Of a DNA stretch of 41,461 nucleotides, positions 1-6,601 are shown piece by piece. The DNA is taken from IMG/VR virus record IMGVR_UViG_3300025131_000103, positions 1 through 41,461 of that record, one strand, 5' to 3'. A model generated the notes under the pieces. That model saw only the letters and a list, made by a program, of their open reading frames with translations, was not told where the DNA came from and did no database searches. The position numbers were made by a program, and so were the translations under genes. Origin of the DNA: a virus. How positions within the stretch are numbered: position 1 is the stretch's first letter; every line of letters starts with the position of its first letter.

Positions 1-69
1 CAGTTCGTTATTAAACGCAAACAAGACTGCCTTCAGCGAACTGCCCACTACTATTTTATCGTACTCAAG
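1..69 (-). CDS. Partial ORF running off the left edge, possible Rossmann-type FAD/NAD-binding N-terminus
   Basis: An open frame overlapping the end of the SET-domain gene continues to base 1. It reads LEYDKIVVGSSLKAVLFAF followed by NNEL. The hydrophobic strand followed by VVGSS and a small-residue helix resembles the first beta-alpha unit of FAD/NAD-binding enzymes such as UDP-galactopyranose mutase, but the glycine pattern is imperfect. I see no ATG, GTG or TTG in a good position, so the start is undecided and probably lies within the overlap. What is seen is only about 23 codons; the function is a guess. Confidence 0.3.
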
Positions 70-421
70 TATTATTGGCTCCCATTTTGCCAGCGATCCA
101 GGCGCCGCAGCACCTACACTTGAACGGAGTGGCCATGATAGTTTCGTTTGCGTTATAGTTAAATGTAATTTCTTCTCCCTCGTTTAAATCCTTGAGGGCC
201 ACAATCTTCGCGTCACTTATTTCACACGAGGGTTGACATGCATGGTTAACATACCTGCCAATTGCATCTTCTACATGTATACCTTCTGCAATTTGTATTG
301 AGGTTCTAGTGGGTTCACTCACCATCTCGTGGACACTAAATTTCCTAACAACGGTTCCCTTTGTGCAGGCTCTGCTGAGAAAAACTCCGTGCATGCCTTC
401 CTGTGTCTTGACGAAAACCAT
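65..421 (-). CDS. SET-domain protein, putative lysine methyltransferase
   Basis: The 118-residue protein is almost entirely a minimal SET domain, a fold that transfers a methyl group from S-adenosylmethionine to lysine. Visible landmarks are the N-terminal strand GVFLSRACTKGTVV (residues about 12-25), the pseudoknot motif RYVNHACQPSC (about 56-66), corresponding to the classical R-F/Y-x-N-H-x-C-x-P-N, the segment GEEITFNYN (about 82-90), which keeps the catalytic-type tyrosine, and a post-SET-like cysteine patch FKCRCCGAW near residue 100. The Asn of NHxCxPN is Ser here. The gene starts directly after the endolysin stop (TAA then ATG), so the two are probably co-transcribed. The substrate is unknown; host ribosomal, chromatin or virion proteins are all possible. 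Confident about the fold, not about the target. Confidence 0.85.
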   Translation of the reverse strand: MVFVKTQEGMHGVFLSRACTKGTVVRKFSVHEMVSEPTRTSIQIAEGIHVEDAIGRYVNHACQPSCEISDAKIVALKDLNEGEEITFNYNANETIMATPFKCRCCGAWIAGKMGANNT

Positions 422-1321
422 TTATTCTTCAACCTCTTCCAGCAAGTTCTTAATGTCTAAACCTGCGCAATCAATCTTTGTCTTGCTAACGTGGTAATGA
501 CTCACGTATCCTTTAAAGTCTCCATACGCTACGTTCTGCTCGTACTTGCGCGACGTGCTCCCGAATTGATTAAGCGGGGCTTCGTAGGGAATTCCAGTTG
601 CCTTGTGAATTGCCACCCACAACGCCTTCAAAGCTTCAATCTGCTTAGGATAAAATCCCAGGAAAGGCTCCAGCTGATCTCCATGCACCCAGGCATCTTC
701 AATCAAGGGTCGTTCCCCGAATCCTTTTTCCACATAGGTCTCTTGATATTTGGGATAGTAAGCATTAGTAATCTCTACTCCCACCGAAGGACGGTTGGTG
801 CGTGAACTCCCTGCATGCCACGCAGCATGCTGCATGTCTAAAGTCTGATAGATCGTGCCGTCATTATCAATCATAAAATGCACAGAGATTCCCCGCTTGT
901 CTAACACTCGCGCACACATCTGAGAAGAGAGGCACACATCCCAATGATTAACAAAGTAACGAATCTTTCTTTTAGGGCGACCGGCATAACTATAATAACT
1001 TCCAGGCTTGGCTGCGAGGCCTCCCTCGTCGGACCACAGTACCACCTTGTCCCATTTGATGGGGGTGTTTTCTCCGTTGTAAACAATGTAATTTGAATAC
1101 ACTGGGTCCGGAGTTTCTGGTTCTTCTAAGTGTGCTTGACGTTCTGTCCATAGACGCCTAAAGGTCATCGGCCCACACAGGCCATCCGCCACCAACTGAC
1201 GCAACCGTTGCCACTTTTTAATTGCTCTTAAAAGCTTATCGTCAAAATACTTTTCTCCGAACCAACTGGGATCCCATCCCAGCTTCGATGCCGACGCCTG
1301 GTTGTAAAAATTCTTGTCCAT
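422..1321 (-). CDS. Endolysin: N-acetylmuramoyl-L-alanine amidase with peptidoglycan-binding domain
   Basis: A 299-residue cell-wall hydrolase. Residues about 25-60 resemble a peptidoglycan-binding_1 helical domain (FDDKLLRAIKKWQRLRQ, then VADGLCGPMTFRRLW). The rest is an Amidase_2/T7-lysozyme type domain: the zinc ligand region VNHWDVC, the strand ISVHFMIDNDGTIYQTLD, the HAAWHAG motif, SVGVEI, and the C-terminal HYHVSKTKIDCAGLD, which supplies the second zinc His and a conserved Cys. It cleaves the bond between muramic acid and L-Ala to release progeny. No signal peptide is seen, so a holin elsewhere would be needed. It lies downstream of the GroES-like gene but has its own ACTAATTA late motif at 1350-1357. 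The ribosome site is AAGGAA, 9 nt before ATG. Confidence 0.9.
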   Translation of the reverse strand: MDKNFYNQASASKLGWDPSWFGEKYFDDKLLRAIKKWQRLRQLVADGLCGPMTFRRLWTERQAHLEEPETPDPVYSNYIVYNGENTPIKWDKVVLWSDEGGLAAKPGSYYSYAGRPKRKIRYFVNHWDVCLSSQMCARVLDKRGISVHFMIDNDGTIYQTLDMQHAAWHAGSSRTNRPSVGVEITNAYYPKYQETYVEKGFGERPLIEDAWVHGDQLEPFLGFYPKQIEALKALWVAIHKATGIPYEAPLNQFGSTSRKYEQNVAYGDFKGYVSHYHVSKTKIDCAGLDIKNLLEEVEE

Positions 1322-1349
1322 GCATTAGATTTCCTTGCTTATTATATAA

Positions 1350-1357
1350 TAATTAGT
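1350..1357 (-). promoter_or_regulatory. Late-type motif ACTAATTA upstream of endolysin
   Basis: On the minus strand the intergenic region reads CGACTAATTATTATATAA. It is one of 12 intergenic copies of ACTANTTA and lies 28 nt before the endolysin ATG. All the other copies precede virion genes, so this fits late expression of lysis. No terminator hairpin precedes it beyond a weak GTC/GAC pairing. Confidence 0.55.
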
Positions 1358-1369
1358 CGTTTAAAAGAC

Positions 1370-1648
1370 TTACAGAATTCCAATTACATAGTTCTCAAGG
1401 ACCACTTGGACTTTCTGATCGCCCAAACTAAACTCTTCCACCATGGAACGATCCACAATTAACTCGTGACCCTCCCATAAAAGGTTTTTGAACTTGACGT
1501 CATCGGCCCATCCTTTGATGGTGGCGACGGTGTGCTGCTCTTCGGTAGGCTTAAAATCATCTGGTAGGACAATCCCGCTCTCCAGTTCATGTGGTTGTTC
1601 TTCGGGCATCTCTACATGAACGTAACGATTAACCGGTCTAAACTTCAT
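1370..1648 (-). CDS. GroES/gp31-like co-chaperonin
   Basis: A 92-residue protein with the GroES layout: the start MKFRPVNRYVHVEMPEE matches the first strand of co-chaperonin 10, ESGIVLPDD (about 23-31) corresponds to the mobile loop that contacts GroEL (GGIVL in bacteria), and the C-terminus VVLENYVIGIL matches the terminal strand (REDDILAVI type). Family knowledge: T4 gp31 replaces GroES so that the large capsid protein can fold in the GroEL cage. The 614-residue capsid protein here would be a plausible client. It has a strong ribosome site (TTAGGAGAAGAA before ATG) and follows the ribonucleotide reductase gene by 8 nt in the same operon. Confidence 0.82.
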   Translation of the reverse strand: MKFRPVNRYVHVEMPEEQPHELESGIVLPDDFKPTEEQHTVATIKGWADDVKFKNLLWEGHELIVDRSMVEEFSLGDQKVQVVLENYVIGIL

Positions 1649-1656
1649 TTCTTCTC

Positions 1657-3624
1657 CTAAATTGTACAGGTGTCATTCGTACAAAACTTTTCGCCCGAAC
1701 CTGCGTCGGACGTATCCATACGCTGCAGTGGTTTCACCACCTTGATTCTTTGGGCATATTCTTCTGCTGTGATAGGCTCGTAGGGAGCCTGCTTATAGCC
1801 TGTCTTTTGATATTTCAAAAACGATACCGACTTGAGACGGGTCTCGTACATCTCCAGTGCGTTCTTCAGTTGGTGCGATTCCTCCTCTTGGAAGGTAACA
1901 GTAACCGAGACTGAATTGTCAGCCCAATAATGTTGGTACTGCGCAGCTATCTCTAACTGTTCCCAGATGGAGACATGCCGTTTGCTCTTCACGAAGTAGG
2001 GCTCGTGCACAGGAAACTCTACCACCATGGTGTTAGGAGAATACAAATCTTCTTCAATGGTGTAGCCCGCATCTTTTAAGAACGCTAAGGTATGAGAATC
2101 ATTAGAGAATCTAATGCGACGAATATAATATTCACTCTCGGGAAAATGTATGCCGGGGGTGGAGCCGTTTAACAAAGACACAGTTCCCGATGGTTTGATC
2201 GATGTCATCCGCACGGACCGTGGGATGCATAACCAATTAGAATACTCGTCGTCTAGCTCTTTAATATAGTCGTAGGCTTGATCACACCAATCATACAGTG
2301 TGCGCCGACCAAACTTATTGAACGCCTGCACCACTCCCGATTGCGACAACCCAATGCGTCGGTTCTTTAACATCTTTGCGTTAGTCTCGGGCCAATGGGT
2401 GTTGGACAAAGTGATAGTCTTCCCGTACAAGTAAGCTATCTTCAGTGTCTTCAAATAATCTTCTAGGCCCTCATGCTTAGCGGGAAAAGTTTCAACAAGA
2501 CAACATAACTCAGCATCTTCTAATTGCTGTTCTGAGCACGGGTTAAACCCCATGACGTGCAAGTCATCCGTACGAATGCCATCTTTAAAACGACCACGAG
2601 TGCGGGCGTTGTTCAGCCAGATGTATCCAGGCTCGCCGTTCTTCTGGCACTGTTCTGCAGCCCAGGAATAATCCATCCCCACGTCCGCTACCATAGAATT
2701 GTTTGATCCCCATCGATGGTGATATAACTTTTCTTGATCGTTCTTCATCTGCAAATAGTACATGTCGTCATGCTTTCCCATCGCCAGCGCGGCTGACCGG
2801 CGTACGTTTCCGGCCACAACGCAACGTCCAATCAAGTTTTCAGTGTCAACAATGTCCACCGACGTAATATCTTCCCCAACACGCTTTGCATACAGCCCAG
2901 TCAAATCATCATGCAATTCCTTTAATGGTCTAAATCCGCTGGAGGTGCCACCAAATCCTTTGATGTCGGCGCCTTCCGGCCGGATAGCTGTGTAATCAAA
3001 CTTGGGTACCTTCTCCCCAAAGAAAAATCCATCCAGCAACATGTGAACGGAATTAACCCAGCCTTCACGGGAGTCATCAATAATGTGTATGTCATTGGTA
3101 TACTCTGGCTCTTTAATCGTAACGCTTCCTTCGCCTTCGGTGTCGAATCCAACGCCTACGCCCACCATTAATGCGTCCATCATCCACGCAAAAAGATACC
3201 CACCTTTGGTGCCAAGATCTCGCGTCGAACGGAAGGCACAATTAAATAGGCCTGCAGCGGTTCGTTCCTCAACAAACTTAGTGCCCATCATCCACAGGCC
3301 GCGGCCCGGAGGAGTCCACTTCAAAGTAAACAAGCGCTCATAGGCATCCTTTGCTGTAGCCTGGGCCTTCGCGTCATTCCACTCCAGACCCAGCATGACC
3401 ACATGCTCCTTCTGCATGTTGAACATTCCCTCGACTACTCTCCTACAAGTCTGCCACCACTCTTCGGTTCCGGTGGCGCCATCCTCAAATTCACTTAGGC
3501 GCCTGGCGTACGTACGCTTAAACGTAACGTATCCTAATGGCCCCCACGGGACCTCTGCCATTTTATAAGGTTCAATAAAAGTATCTGACAATCTAAATCT
3601 ACGAATGTTCTCTAATGTTCTCAT
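1657..3624 (-). CDS. Class II (adenosylcobalamin-dependent) ribonucleoside-triphosphate reductase
   Basis: A 655-residue monomeric-type RTPR that makes dNTPs using coenzyme B12. The cysteines match the Lactobacillus leichmannii enzyme: FNCAF (first active-site Cys), NPCSEQQLEDAELCC, where the thiyl-radical Cys and the second redox Cys are 11 residues apart as in 408/419, and the C-terminal shuttle pair FCTNDTC with the CxxxxC spacing of 731/736. The NPCSEQ motif corresponds to NPCGEQ. It is shorter than the roughly 740-residue bacterial enzyme. The ATG overlaps the TGA of the helicase gene (ATGA), implying translational coupling. Being oxygen-independent, the enzyme does not constrain host lifestyle but requires cobalamin in the host. 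Confidence 0.92.
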   Translation of the reverse strand: MRTLENIRRFRLSDTFIEPYKMAEVPWGPLGYVTFKRTYARRLSEFEDGATGTEEWWQTCRRVVEGMFNMQKEHVVMLGLEWNDAKAQATAKDAYERLFTLKWTPPGRGLWMMGTKFVEERTAAGLFNCAFRSTRDLGTKGGYLFAWMMDALMVGVGVGFDTEGEGSVTIKEPEYTNDIHIIDDSREGWVNSVHMLLDGFFFGEKVPKFDYTAIRPEGADIKGFGGTSSGFRPLKELHDDLTGLYAKRVGEDITSVDIVDTENLIGRCVVAGNVRRSAALAMGKHDDMYYLQMKNDQEKLYHHRWGSNNSMVADVGMDYSWAAEQCQKNGEPGYIWLNNARTRGRFKDGIRTDDLHVMGFNPCSEQQLEDAELCCLVETFPAKHEGLEDYLKTLKIAYLYGKTITLSNTHWPETNAKMLKNRRIGLSQSGVVQAFNKFGRRTLYDWCDQAYDYIKELDDEYSNWLCIPRSVRMTSIKPSGTVSLLNGSTPGIHFPESEYYIRRIRFSNDSHTLAFLKDAGYTIEEDLYSPNTMVVEFPVHEPYFVKSKRHVSIWEQLEIAAQYQHYWADNSVSVTVTFQEEESHQLKNALEMYETRLKSVSFLKYQKTGYKQAPYEPITAEEYAQRIKVVKPLQRMDTSDAGSGEKFCTNDTCTI

Positions 3625-5015
3625 GGTTTTACTACTCCTTTGCGTCTAAATTTTTCATAAGTCTTCTGCAGCAATTCTTTTTGCATCTTTGAATCTAATA
3701 CTACCGGATTTACGGGCACTTGTGAAGTGCCGTTGGCTGCATTTGGTGTATTTAATACTTTAATATTTACGTTCGCGGTCTGCATAAAGATGTTATATAC
3801 ATCACCGTCAGGACCGTTACGATTCTTCGCCACAAAAAGTTTACCAGTGTTGTTTTGTTTATCTTTGGGGGTGCGCGAGATAGAAAAAATAAAATCTGCG
3901 ACAAAGCACTTGTTGAAGGCTTCTGAAATTTGTTCCATGGTGATGACTTCTACGTTTAATCCTGAGCGGTTAGTTTGCGATGCGGTCCATACCGGGCACT
4001 GGAATTCTGTTGCAATTGCTCGCAGCTCTTCGTAAATAGATTCCAACTCTGTCCTTTTCTCTTTTCTTATCGTAACAGGCTTTAATAAATCCGCATAGTC
4101 TACAATTATAAGGCCGGGATTGATTCCTCGCTTCTTCAGTTTCTCTAAGTGTGAACGAATGGTGTTGGTGCTGGCGGACTTTGTGGGGTATTCTTTAATT
4201 ATGAGTTTACCTTCAATCTCTTGTACCTGTTCATAGATGTCCTCTTTAAAAGATCCCAGATCAGAGAGAGGATATCCGGTAAGACAACTATCATACCGAC
4301 AGGCTATCACTGTCTCCTGCAGTTCTAGGGTGTAGTGAATGACGGACTTTTTTTCTTTCAAGGCTTCCGCACCCAGATGGACAAGAACCATACTCTTGCC
4401 GCTGCCGGTGCTAGCGATCACAACGCCAAGTTCACTCTTCCCCAGGCCACCGCCGCTGATCTTATCAATTTCCGTCCATCCTGTGGTGACAGGATTACGA
4501 AAGCGTGGGCGAAATCTTTCTTCAAAGTCGGCAAGATAGTCATAACCAAAATTACTATCGGAGCCGAGCTTAAGAGCTTCATTGATGACAGTCGATATCT
4601 CATCAAAAGAGCAGCTTTGTAATAAATCTACAGACTTAAGCATAGCTTCTTTAAGATTCTGCTTACGACAAAAGTCGAGGGAAGCCTCTTTAATATACTC
4701 GGCGTCTGTAATTTCTTTGGTGTGGATACGCGCGAAGTATTCTCGTACTTGTTTCTGGGTTACTTCGTCTTCGCTCTCTAGTTCCGTGCGCACCACGGCA
4801 ATGATCGATTCTACCGAAGGATGCTTGCCATACTTAGTCCTGAATTCCACGATCTTTTGAACAAACACGCGCAGATATTCTAGCTCCAAGAAATTGACAT
4901 CTAGTACTTCTGTGATTTGGTCTGCAAAAGGTCGATCCTCAAAGATTAACTGAACAAGTCCTTCTTGGAAGGTTTTTCCATACCTTCCAAAATTAGCACT
5001 GTGGTCACTGATCAT
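3621..5015 (-). CDS. DnaB/gp41-type replicative DNA helicase
   Basis: A 464-residue hexameric-helicase type protein. The N-terminal 150 residues are helical. The RecA-like motor domain has Walker A ASTGSGKS (201-208), a DnaB-type H1a segment HYTLELQE (227-234), Walker B LIIVDYADLL (302-311) and the H3 segment PVWTASQTNR (341-350). It would unwind DNA 5' to 3' at the fork, with a primase that is not visible in this window. It is the first gene after a sigma70-like promoter (5040-5067) and has the ribosome site AGAGGG. Its stop overlaps the reductase start. Confidence 0.93.
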   Translation of the reverse strand: MISDHSANFGRYGKTFQEGLVQLIFEDRPFADQITEVLDVNFLELEYLRVFVQKIVEFRTKYGKHPSVESIIAVVRTELESEDEVTQKQVREYFARIHTKEITDAEYIKEASLDFCRKQNLKEAMLKSVDLLQSCSFDEISTVINEALKLGSDSNFGYDYLADFEERFRPRFRNPVTTGWTEIDKISGGGLGKSELGVVIASTGSGKSMVLVHLGAEALKEKKSVIHYTLELQETVIACRYDSCLTGYPLSDLGSFKEDIYEQVQEIEGKLIIKEYPTKSASTNTIRSHLEKLKKRGINPGLIIVDYADLLKPVTIRKEKRTELESIYEELRAIATEFQCPVWTASQTNRSGLNVEVITMEQISEAFNKCFVADFIFSISRTPKDKQNNTGKLFVAKNRNGPDGDVYNIFMQTANVNIKVLNTPNAANGTSQVPVNPVVLDSKMQKELLQKTYEKFRRKGVVKP

Positions 5016-5039
5016 AGACGCCCTCTGTCCCGTGTAATA

Positions 5040-5067
5040 AGTATAACATTTTCCCTCTGAAAGTCAA
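5040..5067 (-). promoter_or_regulatory. Sigma70-like promoter for helicase-reductase operon
   Basis: Minus strand: -35 TTGACT (5067-5062), 16-bp spacer, -10 TATACT (5045-5040). The leader to the helicase ATG would be about 20 nt. It is the only clear promoter in the short gap between the exonuclease and helicase genes. Confidence 0.75.
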
Positions 5068-5091
5068 GAAACTTTGGCAACAATTGGTGTT

Positions 5092-6066
5092 TTATACACT
5101 GGACGCGTCAACGCATTCTCTCGTGATCTTATTCAAGTGCGTGCGCAGATCTTCCCAGTTTAATTCGCCAAAGCCATCGTCACGCATCATCCCCAAAATC
5201 TCCGTCTTGTTGAATTCGCATTCAAAATTTTCTATGGAAAACCTAACGTGATCTTTACCCTGCACTGACAGCTGTGGGGCGTAAAGTTGCATCATCTTAT
5301 AGTTCTTCTCGACCAAAGCTCTGCTCTCGGCTACATTGGTGTAAAATTTGAGATTACTATTCGCATGTTCGCAGTGCTCTACTATGTCGTCAATGGTATA
5401 AAATTTTTCTTCAGACAAAAAGTCGAGGCGCTTCTTAACAGTGGCGAAGCCTGCGCCCTTGATGCCGGCCAGGTTGTCGGACGTGTCTCCCACAATAGCG
5501 CGAGCCATGGCCATGTTAACAGGATGGATCCCATACTGTTCCACAATTCTATTCTTGTTGAGCATTTCCTTGGCCGTGGGGCGCCACAGCACGGTCTCGT
5601 CATCGCACAACTGCATGAAGTCCTTGTCGTTTGAAACGATAATCTTCTGCCACCCGTCAAAGTGAGACATCTGTGTGACGTAAGCAATGATATCGTCGGC
5701 CTCTACCTCTTCAATCATCGCTTGGATGATCGGCATGTTGTTTAGATACTGAATGATCCTACTCTGCTGCCACATTTTATTACGCAACTCTTCATCCTCT
5801 GTGAGGTTATGAAAGGCTCGGTTCAGCCGGATGGGCTTGCGTCCCGCTTTATAATTCTTGTCCATGGTCTTGCGCTTGCGTGAGCCGTTGGGACCATCCC
5901 ACACCACTACCACTTGGTCGGGACGCGTGTCACGCACAAGCTTCTGTAAAATTTTAATGAACCCCTTAAGTCCTCCAATCGGTTGTCCATTGGAGGAGAT
6001 ACTGGGGTCTACAATATACGCTCGCAGGTATGCGTTGAGCGCGTCAATAATTAATACTCTTTTCAT
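5092..6066 (-). CDS. 5'-3' exonuclease / flap endonuclease (T4 RNase H-like)
   Basis: A 324-residue FEN/PIN-fold nuclease that would remove RNA primers and 5' flaps. Metal-binding acidic motifs are visible: LIIDALNAY at the N-terminus, VWDGPNGSRKRK (about 60-71), EEVEADDIIAYV (about 123-134), IVSNDKDFMQLC (about 148-159) and VGDTSDNLAGIKGAG, the helix-hairpin-helix region (about 198-212). It is a separate gene, not fused to the polymerase, so together with the family A polymerase at 11759-12943 it resembles a split Pol I. It starts in an ATGA overlap with the small upstream gene; GAGGT lies before the ATG. Confidence 0.9.
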   Translation of the reverse strand: MKRVLIIDALNAYLRAYIVDPSISSNGQPIGGLKGFIKILQKLVRDTRPDQVVVVWDGPNGSRKRKTMDKNYKAGRKPIRLNRAFHNLTEDEELRNKMWQQSRIIQYLNNMPIIQAMIEEVEADDIIAYVTQMSHFDGWQKIIVSNDKDFMQLCDDETVLWRPTAKEMLNKNRIVEQYGIHPVNMAMARAIVGDTSDNLAGIKGAGFATVKKRLDFLSEEKFYTIDDIVEHCEHANSNLKFYTNVAESRALVEKNYKMMQLYAPQLSVQGKDHVRFSIENFECEFNKTEILGMMRDDGFGELNWEDLRTHLNKITRECVDASSV

Positions 6067-6278
6067 TTGTTTAATACCTCAATTTGGTCTCTATGTGAGT
6101 TTAATATATGGACAGACGCTGTCTTAAAACACCACATCTTGTCCATGGCATATGGATTTAAAGGATCCACGATTTCAATAATTAAGCCGACCCAGACTTC
6201 AGGGTCAACGCTATTGGGAGGGTCAGGATGGTCCCCCTCCCACGGGTACTGGACTGCTACCAGATCGCCTACTCTCAA
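6063..6278 (-). CDS. Small conserved-looking protein, possible SH3-like barrel
   Basis: About 71 residues. I choose TTG at 6276-6278 because GGAGG lies exactly 8 nt upstream; earlier TTG codons at 6299 and 6293 fall in or next to the hairpin and have no ribosome site. The sequence (RVGDLVAVQYPWEG, then VWVGLIIEIVDP, then DQIEVLNK) has the strand pattern and length of the small SH3/KOW-like proteins common in T4-like phages, but I do not recognise a specific family. The first cistron after the 6317-6346 promoter, it is coupled by ATGA to the exonuclease. Function unknown. Confidence 0.65.
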   Translation of the reverse strand: MRVGDLVAVQYPWEGDHPDPPNSVDPEVWVGLIIEIVDPLNPYAMDKMWCFKTASVHILNSHRDQIEVLNK

Positions 6279-6299
6279 TGATGGCGCCTCCAAAAGCAA

Positions 6300-6336
6300 C
6301 CCCCCCGAACACTATTATTATAGCGTGTCGGGGGGG
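6300..6336 (-). terminator. Strong GC hairpin with U-rich tail, loop contains a -10 box
   Basis: The RNA of the minus strand would pair CCCCCCCGACAC (6336-6325) with GTGTTCGGGGGGG (6312-6300): 12 bp with a single bulged U and a 12-nt loop GCTATAATAATA. The tail TTGCTTTT follows. It lies just downstream of the small exported protein gene, so it would stop transcription from the UvsX operon. The loop is the -10 region of the next promoter. Confidence 0.65.
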
Positions 6337-6346
6337 TGATTGTCAA
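6317..6346 (-). promoter_or_regulatory. Sigma70-like promoter overlapping a terminator hairpin
   Basis: Minus strand: -35 TTGACA (6346-6341), 18-bp spacer, consensus -10 TATAAT (6322-6317). The expected start is near 6310, so the new transcript contains only the 3' arm of the hairpin and would not terminate itself. It drives the small SH3-like gene and the exonuclease, possibly further. Confidence 0.75.
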
Positions 6347-6357
6347 GTACTTTCTGT

Positions 6358-6585
6358 CTACTTTCGCTTCTTTGGTTGCCAGTGTCCCTTGATGTGACGG
6401 CCTTGCTTATCTACATGCGCAGGCGACCACACCCACACGGTGCCACGATGTCTGTGCTGGTGCACTACCTTCGCCCTACGAGGCGGCGGCGGGGCCTGTA
6501 CATAACTCGGAACACCCTGGTGTAATGTGTGTGCGTGAGCATGTCCACACCCAAGTGACAGCGATAGAAAAATCATTGCTAACAT
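6358..6585 (-). CDS. Small His-rich exported protein or lipoprotein
   Basis: 75 residues with the ribosome site AAAGGAGAG. Residues 1-15 are a hydrophobic signal-like segment, MLAMIFLSLSLGCGHAHAH. SLGC is a poor lipobox (Ser at -3), while AHA would allow signal peptidase I cleavage. The mature part has a proline stretch (QAPPPPRR), ten histidines overall and a C-terminal WSPAHVDKQGRHIKGHW pattern like the short W/H repeats of bacterial periplasmic YXWGXW-type proteins. It follows uvsX and ends just before the terminator/promoter element. An outer-membrane spanin, a metal-binding protein or a host-modulating protein are all possible; no function is proven. Confidence 0.6.
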   Translation of the reverse strand: MLAMIFLSLSLGCGHAHAHTLHQGVPSYVQAPPPPRRAKVVHQHRHRGTVWVWSPAHVDKQGRHIKGHWQPKKRK

Positions 6586-6601
6586 ACTTTCTCTCCTTTT
6601 T

